In this document: positions 1 through 8,047 of the stretch, one piece after another
Position numbering within the stretch: position 1 is the first letter of the stretch
How the letters are laid out: every line of letters begins with the position of its first letter
The notes under the pieces: generated by a model
Database searches by the model: none
The model's input: the letters and a program-made list of their open reading frames with translations, nothing else
What the model was told of the DNA's origin: nothing
Translations under genes and position numbers: made by a program
Assembly (NCBI RefSeq): GCF_006385705.1
Contig: NZ_VFRQ01000011.1
Coordinates: 1 to 64,000 of the forward strand
Direction: 5' to 3'
Source: Pontibacter mangrovi
GTDB lineage: Bacteria > Bacteroidota > Bacteroidia > Cytophagales > Hymenobacteraceae
Length of the DNA: 64,000 nt

Positions 1-128
1 ACCTTAATCTTAATTTCTGTCTCAAGCAATCTCTCAAAGAACTTTCCGAGGAGCTACTCTCCTCGCTTGCCATCTCAACGATGTTGTCTCTCACTCCCCC
101 TGCGAGCCGTTCGCTCTCTGGCGGGGTG
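1..128 (-). promoter_or_regulatory. rRNA operon leader (16S lies beyond the left edge)
   Basis: Read on the minus strand this stretch carries GTTCTTTGA (34-42), a boxA-like element typical of rRNA leaders in Bacteroidota, followed by an A-rich run towards position 1. A perfect 7-bp inverted repeat, CGAGGAG/CTCCTCG with loop CTACT (47-65), lies just upstream. With the promoter array beginning at 129, this is best read as the transcribed leader of an rrn operon whose 16S gene starts off the left edge. The rRNA itself is not in the window, so this is inference from the leader and promoters. Confidence 0.75.
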
Positions 129-160
129 CAAAGGTCCGAAAGCCAAACCTAACTTCCAAA
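129..160 (-). promoter_or_regulatory. rrn tandem promoter, copy nearest the rRNA
   Basis: On the minus strand the -7 element is GACCTTTG (129-136), one base off TAnnTTTG. It is separated by 20 bp from TTTG (157-160). An A-tract (172-179 region) sits upstream of the -33 element. Confidence 0.7.
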
Positions 161-219
161 CAATCTGCGGTATTTTTTTCTCTCTGTTTCCCTTCGGCCT
201 GTCGCCTCGGGGCGGGCTG

Positions 220-253
220 CAAAGGTAAGAACTTCTTTCCGATCCGCGGCAAA
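220..253 (-). promoter_or_regulatory. rrn tandem promoter, second copy
   Basis: Perfect -7 TACCTTTG at 220-227 and -33 TTTG at 250-253 (minus strand), spacer 22 bp. A run of eight A on the minus strand lies around 264-271. Confidence 0.75.
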
Positions 254-314
254 CTTTTCAGTCTTTTTTTTCGCTCCGGGCCTTCCCCGAAGCGCCTCCC
301 TCAGGAAGCGGCTG

Positions 315-345
315 CAAAGGTAAGGAACCCTTTCCGTTTTCCAAG
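315..345 (-). promoter_or_regulatory. rrn tandem promoter, third copy
   Basis: Perfect -7 TACCTTTG at 315-322 and CTTG at 342-345 (minus strand), spacer 19 bp. An A-tract lies at about 359-366. Confidence 0.75.
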
Positions 346-448
346 CAACCCGGCGAAGTTTTTTTTCCCGGGGCCGGCCGCCTCAAAAGCAACCTGCGGG
401 CTGTGTTACCAGCGCCTCCCCCTTGCCGCCTCCTGCCGAAGCGGGCTG

Positions 449-479
449 CAAAGGTAAGAAGAGTTTTTGAAGTGGCAAC
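449..479 (-). promoter_or_regulatory. rrn tandem promoter, fourth copy
   Basis: Perfect -7 TACCTTTG at 449-456 and GTTG at 476-479 (minus strand), spacer 19 bp. An A-tract lies at about 493-499. Confidence 0.75.
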
Positions 480-605
480 AACTTTGCAAAACTTTTTTTC
501 ATTCTCCTCTTCCCGATGTTTTATCTTGCGATTTCCGCACCGGTGGCCGCCCTGCCGGCTGCCTCTTTTCTTTTCCCTCCAGACCGTTTGTCCGTGTTGG
601 GAGTG

Positions 606-636
606 CAAAGGTCCGAAAAGTTTTAATTTCTGCAAG
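606..636 (-). promoter_or_regulatory. rrn tandem promoter, fifth (distal) copy
   Basis: -7 GACCTTTG at 606-613 and CTTG at 633-636 (minus strand), spacer 19 bp. It shares the GA start of the copy nearest the rRNA rather than the TA of the middle three. Confidence 0.65.
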
Positions 637-774
637 GGGCACCCCTCAAAAAAGATGTGGAAACACCGGAATCCGCTGATAGAGAGCGGCAAAAGTTTTA
701 TACTTTCTTCTCTCTACTATTCCGGTTGCTTATAAGCAGCACCTGCGCCTGTTCCCTACCTTCCCTATGGGGCA

Positions 775-806
775 TCAAAAAAGCCCCGGCTATAGGCTGG
801 GGCTTC
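775..806 (-). terminator. Rho-independent terminator of purA operon
   Basis: On the minus strand, stem AAGCCCC (799-805 region) pairs with GGGGCTT (781-787 region) and is followed by a T-run (776-782). It sits 36 bp past the purA stop codon and isolates this operon from the rrn promoters downstream. Confidence 0.85.
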
Positions 807-841
807 TCTGGAATTATAGCTATTATTTCTAGCTTTATACT

Positions 842-2125
842 TTATGCACTTACTGCCTCTCTTTTGAGGGTGCTTTTCCTGTCTGGTCCTACGGATACTA
901 TTGTAATAGGCACCTGCAGATGCTTCTCCAGGAAAGTAAGGTAGTTATTGAATGCCTCAGGCAGATCTTCTACAGCCTCTACCTTATTAAGGTCTACTTT
1001 CCAGCCTGGCAGTGATTCGTAAACCGGCTCCAGTTCTCCAGCTTCCATAGAGTGCGGCACCTTATCTGTTATCTCACCAGATGGTAACTTATAGTGTGTA
1101 CATACTTGTATGGTATCGAATTCCGTCAGCACGTCGGCCTTCATCATGTTCAGCTGCGTAACGCCATTCAGCATGATGCTATACTTCAGGCTTGGCAAAT
1201 CTACCCAGCCACAGCGGCGCGGACGGCCCGTAGTCGATCCGAACTCACGTCCGGCCTGACGAATATCCTCCCCTACTTCATCCAGAAGCTCTGTCGGGAA
1301 AGGGCCGCTGCCCACACGGGTACAGTACGCTTTAAAGATACCGTATACTTCGCCGATGTGCCTCGGCGCAACGCCCAGGCCAGTGCAGGCGCCAGCCACG
1401 ATGGTGCTTGAGGAAGTGACAAAGGGATAGGTTCCAAAGTCAACATCCAGTAGTGCTCCTTGTGCACCTTCCGCCAGAATACGCTTGCCACTCTGCAGCG
1501 CCTCATTGATCATGTACTCGGAATCCACCAGCTGCAGGGAACGCAGGTAATCCACAGCCTCAAAGAAAATTTGCTCCTGCTCACCTAGCTCCAGCTCCTG
1601 GCCATAGAACTCTACCGTTTTGCGGTGGCGCTCCACCAGTTTATTGTAGCGGTCTCTAAAATCATCCGCCAGTATATCGCCTACTCTCAAACCAACTCGG
1701 CCAATCTTGTCCTGGTAAGTTGGGCCAATGCCTTTCAGGGTCGAGCCGATCTTACCGCTTCCCAGCGCCTCTTCCGAAACACGGTCCAGCACCTTGTGCG
1801 ATGGAAGTATAAGCGAGGCTTTTTTGGAGATAAACAGGTTTTTGGCAGCGTCCACGCCCCTGTCCTGCAGCTTTTGCATCTCCGTGCGGAAAACTATCGG
1901 GTCCAGCACTACGCCGTTGCCGATGATGTTTTTGATTTCCGAGTGGAAAATGCCGGACGGGATCTGGTGCAGCACGTGCTTAGTGCCTTCAAACTCTAAT
2001 GTATGGCCCGCGTTCGGGCCTCCCTGGAAACGGGCTACAATGTCATAGGTCGGGGCAAGTACGTCTACAATCTTTCCTTTGCCTTCGTCGCCCCACTGCA
2101 GACCTATTAAAATGTCAACTGCCAT
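842..2125 (-). CDS. purA: Adenylosuccinate synthase
   Basis: Cytosolic enzyme that joins IMP and aspartate using GTP to give adenylosuccinate, the first committed step of AMP synthesis. The 427 residues match the usual family length. The N-terminal GDEGKGK loop (residues 12-18, with catalytic Asp13) and the NAGHT segment with His41 are intact, and the Arg-rich TTGRPRRCGW stretch used for substrate binding is present. ATG start. It is the last gene of a minus-strand run relA/spoT - fur - STAS - purA, only 8 bp after the STAS gene. In other bacteria PurA activity is inhibited by (p)ppGpp, so linkage with the ppGpp enzyme is notable; this regulation is not shown by the sequence. Confidence 0.97.
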   Translation of the reverse strand: MAVDILIGLQWGDEGKGKIVDVLAPTYDIVARFQGGPNAGHTLEFEGTKHVLHQIPSGIFHSEIKNIIGNGVVLDPIVFRTEMQKLQDRGVDAAKNLFISKKASLILPSHKVLDRVSEEALGSGKIGSTLKGIGPTYQDKIGRVGLRVGDILADDFRDRYNKLVERHRKTVEFYGQELELGEQEQIFFEAVDYLRSLQLVDSEYMINEALQSGKRILAEGAQGALLDVDFGTYPFVTSSSTIVAGACTGLGVAPRHIGEVYGIFKAYCTRVGSGPFPTELLDEVGEDIRQAGREFGSTTGRPRRCGWVDLPSLKYSIMLNGVTQLNMMKADVLTEFDTIQVCTHYKLPSGEITDKVPHSMEAGELEPVYESLPGWKVDLNKVEAVEDLPEAFNNYLTFLEKHLQVPITIVSVGPDRKSTLKREAVSA

Positions 2126-2133
2126 TTAAGTGT

Positions 2134-2484
2134 TTAGTATGTTGATTCCTTTAAGAATTGCGCTGCGAAGTCGTCGTTCTCAGCTATCGTAAATATCGCG
2201 TTCAGCTTTGTTACTATAAGCAACTTGCGGATGTGGTCGGATGGCTTGATGAGCACCAGCTCTCCGCCACGGTTGCGGAACTTGGTGAGTAGCGACACCA
2301 GCACGCCCATGCCACTGCTATCCATAAACCGTACGTTCGACAGATCCACGGCGCAAAGCTGCAAATTACCCTCCTGCAGCCCATCCACGCTGTCAATCAT
2401 CTGCTGCGTGTCTTTGCCTGCAATCAGGTCGCCTTCCATCCGTATAAACAGGATGTCATCCTTCTGCTCTGTCTGATACTTCAT
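2134..2484 (-). CDS. STAS-domain anti-sigma factor antagonist-like protein
   Basis: A 116-residue single STAS domain of the SpoIIAA/RsbV type. The switch loop reads FMDSSGMG (residues 53-60), so the serine phosphorylated in anti-sigma antagonists is preserved. Such proteins normally bind an anti-sigma kinase; no RsbW-like kinase lies nearby, and Bacteroidota use STAS proteins in other partner-switching systems, so the partner is unknown. The start overlaps the end of the fur-like gene by 29 bp and purA begins 8 bp later, which suggests translational coupling. ATG start. Confidence 0.85.
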   Translation of the reverse strand: MKYQTEQKDDILFIRMEGDLIAGKDTQQMIDSVDGLQEGNLQLCAVDLSNVRFMDSSGMGVLVSLLTKFRNRGGELVLIKPSDHIRKLLIVTKLNAIFTIAENDDFAAQFLKESTY

Positions 2485-2956
2485 GTTTTTGTTCCTCTGT
2501 CGCTTTTCTAGCGCGGCAATCGCCGCAAATACCGTATAAGTTCAGGGAGTGGTGCAAGATATGAAAATTTAACAGTTCGCCCACCATAGTTTGTATCTGA
2601 TGCACCCGCGGGTCGCAGAACTCCACTACCTTATGGCACTCAGTGCAGATCACGTGGTCGTGCTGCCGGTAACCGTAAGACTTTTCGTACTGCGCCAGGT
2701 TGCGCCCGAACTGGTGCTTGCTCACCAGGTCATTCTCCACCAGCAGGTCCAGGGTGTTGTATACGGTGGCCCTGCTCACGCGGTAGTTTTTATTCTTCAT
2801 GTTAATGTAGAGCGACTCCACATCAAAGTGCCCGTCGCTGGAGTAGATCTCTTCCAGAATCGCATAGCGCTCAGGCGTTTTGCGCAGGCCTTTACTCTCC
2901 AGGTAGGCTGTAAATATCTTCTTTACTTCTTCGAACTTCTTTTTATCTAATGCCAT
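2456..2956 (-). CDS. Fur-family transcriptional regulator
   Basis: A 166-residue metal-dependent DNA-binding regulator. The N-terminal winged helix ends in the recognition helix [14 protein letters not shown] (about 59-72), and the C-terminal half carries the structural zinc pairs CTEC (104-107) and CGDC (144-147) with an HDH motif (99-101). Length and order match Fur/PerR/Zur proteins. Which metal or peroxide signal it senses cannot be decided from sequence. It sits 35 bp after relA/spoT and overlaps the STAS gene, so it is probably part of the same transcript. No Fur-box operator was recognised nearby. Confidence 0.9.
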   Translation of the reverse strand: MALDKKKFEEVKKIFTAYLESKGLRKTPERYAILEEIYSSDGHFDVESLYINMKNKNYRVSRATVYNTLDLLVENDLVSKHQFGRNLAQYEKSYGYRQHDHVICTECHKVVEFCDPRVHQIQTMVGELLNFHILHHSLNLYGICGDCRARKATEEQKHEVSDRAEG

Positions 2957-2991
2957 TTTCTTCTTCTAAAGTATAAATCCAGGCCACTTTA

Positions 2992-5184
2992 TTAATCGAA
3001 GCGCTCCACAGTAAGTATGCCGTTTACCTTGCTCATGCGCTGCATCAGCTTGTCCAGGTGGCCTGTGTCATTCACAAACACCATAATGTTCCCTTCAAAG
3101 ATGCCGTCGTTGGAGTCGATGGTGATGGAGCGCATGTTCACCTTTAAGCTGGTCGAGATCACTTTGGTAAGGTCGTTTACCAGGCCCACGCGGTCGGTGC
3201 CTTTAATGCGGATGCCTGCCAGAAAGGCCAGCTCTTTCTGCTCCGTCCACTTGGCTTTGATGATGCGGTTGCCGTAGTTCGACATCAGCTCTATGCCTCG
3301 CTTGCAGTTGGTGCGGTGTATCTCTATGCCGTCTTCCTCCGTCTGAAAGCCAAACACATCGTCGCCGGGGATCGGGTTGCAGCACTTCGACATCTGGTAA
3401 TTCCAGTTGGCGGTCTTCTCCCCTACCACCAGCATATCCGAATTCACGCCCCTGATCTTCTGCACCTCCATGTCAAAGGACTTTGGCTCCAGCATCGAGC
3501 CGGCCTTGTCTGTGGCAGCGGTAAAGATCACTTCCTTAATGTTCTTTATCTCGATGTGGCCGGTGGCTATTCTATAGTATAGGTCCTGTACCGTTGGCAC
3601 ATTAAAGAAGGCCTGCAGCTTGTTCAGGTTCTGCTGATTCTCGGCTATGCCAATGTGCTGCAACCTGGCATCCAGCATCGCTTTACCCTGCTCGGCCTTG
3701 TTCTTGCGCTCCTCGCGCAGGGCATCCTTAATGCGGGTACGGGCCCTGGAGGTAACCACATACTGCAGCCACTCCTCGTTCGGCTTCTGCTTCTGCGAGG
3801 TCAGGATCTCCACCTGGTCGCCGTTCTTCAGTTTGTAGCTCAGCGGCACCAGCTTCTGGTTTACCTTAGCCCCGAGGCAGTGCAGGCCAATCTGCGAGTG
3901 GATCTCAAAGGCAAAATCCAGGGCGGTGGACTTGTCCGGAAGTATGATGAGCTCGCCTTTCGGCGTAAATACAAACACCTCCTCCACGAAAAGGTTTTTG
4001 CGGAACTCATCCATAAACTCAAGCGCGTTGGCCGTGTTGTTCTCCAGCATGTCGCGCACCTTGTTTATCCACTGTTCCAGCCCCGACTCCGCCGAGGCCG
4101 CGCCTTCTGTTTTATACTTCCAGTGGGCCGCGTAACCGCGCTCGGCAATCTCGTCCATTCGCCGGGTGCGGATCTGTACCTCCACCCACTGCCCCGACTT
4201 ACTCATCACGGTTGTGTGCAGCGATTCGTAGCCGTTGGCCTTGGGCGTGTTCACCCAGTCGCGCAGGCGGTCGGGGTTGGGCTGGTAGAAGTCTGTTATA
4301 ATAGAGTATACCTGCCAGCAGGCGGCCTTCTCGTTCTCCAGCGGCACGTCCAGTATAATCCGGATGGCAAACAGGTCGTAAATCTCATCAAAGGTGATGT
4401 TCTGCTTCTTTATCTTCTTTAGGATAGAGTAGATTGACTTCGGCCTGCCCTTGATATTGAACTTGAAGCCATACTTGCGCAGCTCGTCCTCTATCGGGTG
4501 TATAAAGTCTTTGATGAACTTGTTACGGGCGCTGCGCGTCTGCCGGATCTTGTTCGATATATCCTTGTAGGTATCGGTGTCGGTATACTTCAGGTACAGG
4601 TCTTCCAACTCCGACTTGATGGCGTAGAGGCCCAGGCGGTGCGCCAGCGGGGCGTACAGGTACATCGTTTCGGAGGCGATCTTGAGCTGCTTGTGGCGCG
4701 GCATACTGTCCAGCGTACGCATGTTGTGCAGGCGGTCGGCCAGCTTTATAAGTATAACGCGCACGTCGTCGCTCAGGGTGAGCAGCATTTTGCGGAAGTT
4801 CTCGGCCTGCTGTGAGCTGCCGTAGTCGAACACGCCGGAGATTTTGGTAAGCCCCTCAATGATACGCGCCACGCTCGGGCCGAAGTCACGCTCGATATCC
4901 GAGATCTCCAGGTCGGTATCCTCCACCACATCGTGCAGCAAGGCCGCCACAATAGAGGTGGTGCCCAGGCCAATTTCCTCCACGGCAATCTGTGCCACAG
5001 CCAGTGGGTGCAAAATATAAGGCTCCCCGGACTTGCGGCGCATGTCTTTGTGCGCTTCCAGCGAGGTGTTAAAAGCCTTCTTGATAATCTTGGCGTCGTT
5101 GTCCTTCAGAAAAGGCTTGGCATACCTGAGTAGCCTCCTGTAGTGCCTGAGTATCTCTTTGCGTTCTGCTTCTAAATCGATCAT
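2992..5184 (-). CDS. Bifunctional (p)ppGpp synthetase/hydrolase, RelA/SpoT family
   Basis: Makes and degrades the stringent-response alarmone. The 730 residues show, in order: an HD hydrolase domain with His59 and the HDVVED motif (84-89), both intact; a nucleotidyltransferase domain (about 245-355) with NGYESLHTTV and EVQIRT; a TGS domain (about 400-465); a CC/helical region with the conserved CCNPIPGD; and a C-terminal ACT domain (about 655-730). Intact hydrolase and synthetase motifs argue for a Rel-type bifunctional enzyme. ATG start. It is the first gene of the four-gene minus-strand operon, with a consensus promoter at 5270-5300. Confidence 0.96.
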   Translation of the reverse strand: MIDLEAERKEILRHYRRLLRYAKPFLKDNDAKIIKKAFNTSLEAHKDMRRKSGEPYILHPLAVAQIAVEEIGLGTTSIVAALLHDVVEDTDLEISDIERDFGPSVARIIEGLTKISGVFDYGSSQQAENFRKMLLTLSDDVRVILIKLADRLHNMRTLDSMPRHKQLKIASETMYLYAPLAHRLGLYAIKSELEDLYLKYTDTDTYKDISNKIRQTRSARNKFIKDFIHPIEDELRKYGFKFNIKGRPKSIYSILKKIKKQNITFDEIYDLFAIRIILDVPLENEKAACWQVYSIITDFYQPNPDRLRDWVNTPKANGYESLHTTVMSKSGQWVEVQIRTRRMDEIAERGYAAHWKYKTEGAASAESGLEQWINKVRDMLENNTANALEFMDEFRKNLFVEEVFVFTPKGELIILPDKSTALDFAFEIHSQIGLHCLGAKVNQKLVPLSYKLKNGDQVEILTSQKQKPNEEWLQYVVTSRARTRIKDALREERKNKAEQGKAMLDARLQHIGIAENQQNLNKLQAFFNVPTVQDLYYRIATGHIEIKNIKEVIFTAATDKAGSMLEPKSFDMEVQKIRGVNSDMLVVGEKTANWNYQMSKCCNPIPGDDVFGFQTEEDGIEIHRTNCKRGIELMSNYGNRIIKAKWTEQKELAFLAGIRIKGTDRVGLVNDLTKVISTSLKVNMRSITIDSNDGIFEGNIMVFVNDTGHLDKLMQRMSKVNGILTVERFD

Positions 5185-5269
5185 GTTTTACAACTATGAT
5201 AGCGGCGCGGCCAGTTTGCTGGTAGCGCCCTCTCTATAAGTATAAATAAGCTGGCTGCTTTATAAGTTT

Positions 5270-5300
5270 CAAATATAACTGATTATAAGATGCAACCAAC
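5270..5300 (-). promoter_or_regulatory. Promoter of the relA/spoT-fur-STAS-purA operon
   Basis: On the minus strand, -7 TATATTTG (5270-5277) matches TAnnTTTG and lies 19 bp from GTTG (5297-5300). The predicted 5' leader is about 80 nt. Confidence 0.65.
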
Positions 5301-5365
5301 ACCTGGGGCATGCGGAGCGGGTTTGGCTGCCGCAAAAATTATTTCACAAAAATTAAATTGGCGTA

Positions 5366-5395
5366 TTGCATTTAAAAAAACGTTGTTTACCTTTG
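5366..5395 (+). promoter_or_regulatory. Promoter of tRNA-Leu
   Basis: TTG (5366-5368), 19 bp spacer, perfect TACCTTTG (5388-5395). The tRNA starts 26 bp downstream. Confidence 0.8.
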
Positions 5396-5420
5396 CAACA
5401 CTAAAAAGAAGCACAATCAA

Positions 5421-5502
5421 GCGGATGTGGCGAAATTGGTAGACGCACTAGACTTAGGATCTAGCGCTGCGAGGCATGGGGGTTCGAGTCCCTCCATCCG
5501 CA
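5421..5502 (+). tRNA. tRNA-Leu (anticodon UAG)
   Basis: An 82-nt class II tRNA. The acceptor stem GCGGATG (5421-5427) pairs with CATCCGC (5495-5501), followed by discriminator A. The anticodon stem CTAGA/TCTAG flanks the loop CTTAGGA, giving anticodon TAG, which reads CUA/CUG leucine codons. It has a long variable arm and a GGTTCGAGTCC T-arm. CCA is not encoded. Confidence 0.96.
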
Positions 5503-5512
5503 CTAACATCAC

Positions 5513-5547
5513 GAACCCTCAACATACCTTGTTGGGGGTTTGTTTTT
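5513..5547 (+). terminator. Terminator after tRNA-Leu
   Basis: An imperfect stem, AACCCTCAAC with GTTGGGGGTT, with a 7-nt loop is followed by TGTTTTTA. It separates the tRNA from tig. Confidence 0.75.
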
Positions 5548-5583
5548 AGTAGGTATTTCTAAAATCTTTAAAATTTATAAGCC

Positions 5584-6906
5584 TTGAATATTACATTAAA
5601 CCAAACCGACAGCACCAATGCGCAACTGAAGGTGGTACTGGAAGAGGCGGACTACGCACCAAAAGTAGACCAGCAGGTAAAGGAGTACAGCAAAAAAGCC
5701 CAGATTAAGGGTTTCAGACCTGGCAAAGTGCCTGCAGGGCTTGTAAAGAAAATGTACGGCAAGAGCATCCTGGTGGAGCAGATCAACAAAACGCTGCAGG
5801 AGGAGATCTCGAAGTACATCCGTGAGAACGACGTGAAGCTGCTGGGCGAGCCACTCCCGGCTGAAGACCAGCAAGAAATAGACTGGGACAACCAGAAAAC
5901 ATTTGAGTTTAACTACGAGGTTGGCCTGCTGCCAGACTTCAACCTTCCGCTGGATAAAAGCGTAGAGGGTGTCAAAGTTGAGCTGGACCAGAAAACGATA
6001 GACGAGGCTTACGAGAACCTGAAGCGCCAGTTCGGCAAAACCACTAACCCTGACACAGCAGAGCAAGGCGATTTTATCTCCGGTGAGCTGAAGCAGGTAG
6101 ACGGCGAGTTCCAGTCTAAGACGCTTATCCCGACTAGCCGCATTGTAGAAGGTGCAGACAAGTTTGTGGGCGCTAAAGTGGATGACGTGATCCGTTTCGA
6201 TATCCGCAAGACTTTTGGCGACGACAACGCTGCCCTGGCGCACGTTACCGGCCTGAGCAAAGAAGTTGCCGCTGACCTGAACGGTGAGTTTGAGTTCATC
6301 GTGGAGAAGATCAACCGCACAGAGCCTGCCGAGCTGAACCAAGAACTTTTCGACAAGCTTTTCGGTAAAGACGAAGTAAAGACGGAGGAAGAGTTTGACG
6401 CCAAGATCCGCGAGACGATCCTGGAGAACTATGAGCGTGAGGCAGACAACGTGCTTTACCGCAACATCATGGATACCCTGATCGATAACGTAGAGGTGGA
6501 ACTGCCAACAGAGTTCTTCAAGCGCTGGATTCAGATAACCAACGAAGGCAAACTGACTACTGAGCAGATCGAGGAGAACTTCGACAAGTATGTTCGTGAG
6601 CTGAAGTGGTCTATGATCAAGAACAAGGTGGTAGAGGAGAACGACCTGAAGGTGACGAACGATGAGGTAGTGGAAGCGACGAAGGAGAAGATGCTGGCGC
6701 AGTTTAACATGCCGGAGGTGCCTGAGGAACTGATGGAAAGCATGAACAATTATGCCCAGCAGTATCTGCAGCAGGAGAATGGCCGTAACTACATCAACGA
6801 GTACGAGCAACTGCTGGCCGAGAAGGTGCTCGCTAAACTTAAGGAGAAGATGACTGTTGTGGAGAAGACAATCACATCAGAGGACTTCAGAAATATGTCG
6901 TTCTAA
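5584..6906 (+). CDS. tig: Trigger factor (ribosome-bound chaperone/prolyl isomerase)
   Basis: A 440-residue trigger factor that binds at the ribosomal exit tunnel and folds nascent chains. The ribosome-binding signature GFRPGKVP is at residues 43-50. The remaining length covers a degenerate FKBP-like region and the C-terminal chaperone arms. The start must be TTG at 5584: an in-frame TAA (5578-5580) lies two codons upstream and no in-frame ATG occurs near the N-terminus, while the predicted N-terminus MNITLNQTDS fits the family. It is followed closely by its own terminator and then by clpP and clpX, the common tig-clpP-clpX order. Confidence 0.93.
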   Translation: MNITLNQTDSTNAQLKVVLEEADYAPKVDQQVKEYSKKAQIKGFRPGKVPAGLVKKMYGKSILVEQINKTLQEEISKYIRENDVKLLGEPLPAEDQQEIDWDNQKTFEFNYEVGLLPDFNLPLDKSVEGVKVELDQKTIDEAYENLKRQFGKTTNPDTAEQGDFISGELKQVDGEFQSKTLIPTSRIVEGADKFVGAKVDDVIRFDIRKTFGDDNAALAHVTGLSKEVAADLNGEFEFIVEKINRTEPAELNQELFDKLFGKDEVKTEEEFDAKIRETILENYEREADNVLYRNIMDTLIDNVEVELPTEFFKRWIQITNEGKLTTEQIEENFDKYVRELKWSMIKNKVVEENDLKVTNDEVVEATKEKMLAQFNMPEVPEELMESMNNYAQQYLQQENGRNYINEYEQLLAEKVLAKLKEKMTVVEKTITSEDFRNMSF

Positions 6907-6932
6907 GCAGAACGCACATATATAACTTTATA

Positions 6933-6969
6933 AAAAAGTCCTTCTAAAACCGAAGGACTTTTTTATTTT
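6933..6969 (+). terminator. Terminator after tig
   Basis: A perfect stem AAAAGTCCTTC/GAAGGACTTTT (6934-6944, 6952-6962) is followed by TTATTTTT. Confidence 0.9.
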
Positions 6970-6994
6970 TGACAAAACCGTAAACCTAAACAAC

Positions 6995-7696
6995 ATGATG
7001 TTTAACAAAGACGAGTTCCGCAAGTTTGCCGTAAAAGGCCAGGGCATGAGCAGCCTGGGCGTAGACCAATATATTAACCACGTAGAAGGCCGCGCCATGC
7101 ACACCATCGAGAGCATGACTCGCTCGGTGATTGAGGAACGCCCTACCAACTTCCGTGAGATCGACGTGTTCTCGCGCCTGATCATGGACCGCATTATCTT
7201 CCTGGGCACGCAGGTAGACGACTTTATCGCCAACATCATCACGGCGCAGCTCCTGTTCCTGGAGTCTGCTGACGCGAAGAAGGACATCCTGCTGTACATC
7301 AACAGCCCGGGCGGCTCGGTATACGCCGGCCTCGGCATTTATGATACCATGCAGTATGTTAGCCCGGATGTTGCCACGATCTGTACAGGTTTGGCTGCCT
7401 CTATGGGTGCTGTGCTGTTGGCCGGTGGCGCCAAGAACAAGCGCTCTGCCCTGCCGCACGCCCGTATCATGATTCACCAGCCAATGGGTGGCGCACAAGG
7501 CCAGGCCTCTGATATCGAGATCACGGCCCGTGAGATCCTGAAGCTGAAGAAGGAATTGTATGAGATCTTGGCCGAGCACTCTGGCAAATCTTATCAGGAA
7601 GTATACGACAACTCAGACCGTGACTACTGGATGCGCGCCGAAGAGGCGAAGGAGTATGGCTTGATAGACGAAGTGCTTATCCGCAAGAACGCTTAA
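6995..7696 (+). CDS. clpP: ATP-dependent Clp protease proteolytic subunit
   Basis: Serine protease subunit that forms a two-ring barrel and degrades proteins delivered by ClpX. The catalytic Ser136 lies in GLAASMGA and His161 in MIHQP; the conserved [17 protein letters not shown] block near the C-terminus supplies the acidic member. At 233 residues it is longer than typical ClpP (about 195-210), with an N-terminal extension of about 30 residues that may be a propeptide. Two adjacent ATG codons (6995 and 6998) could both initiate. It has its own terminator before clpX. Confidence 0.97.
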   Translation: MMFNKDEFRKFAVKGQGMSSLGVDQYINHVEGRAMHTIESMTRSVIEERPTNFREIDVFSRLIMDRIIFLGTQVDDFIANIITAQLLFLESADAKKDILLYINSPGGSVYAGLGIYDTMQYVSPDVATICTGLAASMGAVLLAGGAKNKRSALPHARIMIHQPMGGAQGQASDIEITAREILKLKKELYEILAEHSGKSYQEVYDNSDRDYWMRAEEAKEYGLIDEVLIRKNA

Positions 7697-7718
7697 GCAT
7701 CTATCTTTTACAATATAT

Positions 7719-7756
7719 GAAAAACCCGACTGGTGCGCTGGTCGGGTTTTTATTTG
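7719..7756 (+). terminator. Terminator after clpP
   Basis: A perfect 10-bp stem AAAACCCGAC/GTCGGGTTTT (7721-7730, 7741-7750) is followed by TATTT. Confidence 0.9.
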
Positions 7757-7966
7757 TATACTTTTTAGGTTACTTAGCCGTGTTCAGGCATTTCCGGAGA
7801 AGGGATTTTAGGATTTTGCAAAAAAATTATCCACACCCAACTGTGCACATCTTAAACAGATAGTTAATTAATAATCAACGACTTATAAAAAAATATAAAA
7901 ATACTTATTTTAAAATTTATACTTGTGTTTTAACAGTGTGTTGGGCTTTGCATTGAAATTTTTATT

Positions 7967-7996
7967 CTTGTATAAGTATGCAATTTTGTACCTTTG
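7967..7996 (+). promoter_or_regulatory. Promoter of clpX
   Basis: CTTG (7967-7970), 18 bp spacer, perfect TACCTTTG (7989-7996), about 50 bp before the clpX ATG. The region 7757-7966 is very A+T-rich and also contains a TTATCCACA DnaA-box sequence at 7827-7835. Confidence 0.75.
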
Positions 7997-8047
7997 CTTT
8001 ATGCATTTGTAAAAGATGCGTAAACTACACTGGACCAATCGTTTCTT

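Noticed and set aside
258..735. Open frames on both strands of the rrn upstream region (144 and 110 codons)
   Set aside because: Low-complexity, Cys/Arg/Pro-rich translations that overlap the tandem promoter array; no family resemblance and frames on both strands at once.
3655..4422. 255-codon open frame antisense to the RelA/SpoT gene
   Set aside because: Antisense shadow of a well-conserved gene; no start context or recognisable domain.
5596..6810. 404-codon open frame antisense to trigger factor
   Set aside because: Shadow of the codon pattern of tig; translation is Leu/Val/His-rich with no domain, and the sense gene is unambiguous.
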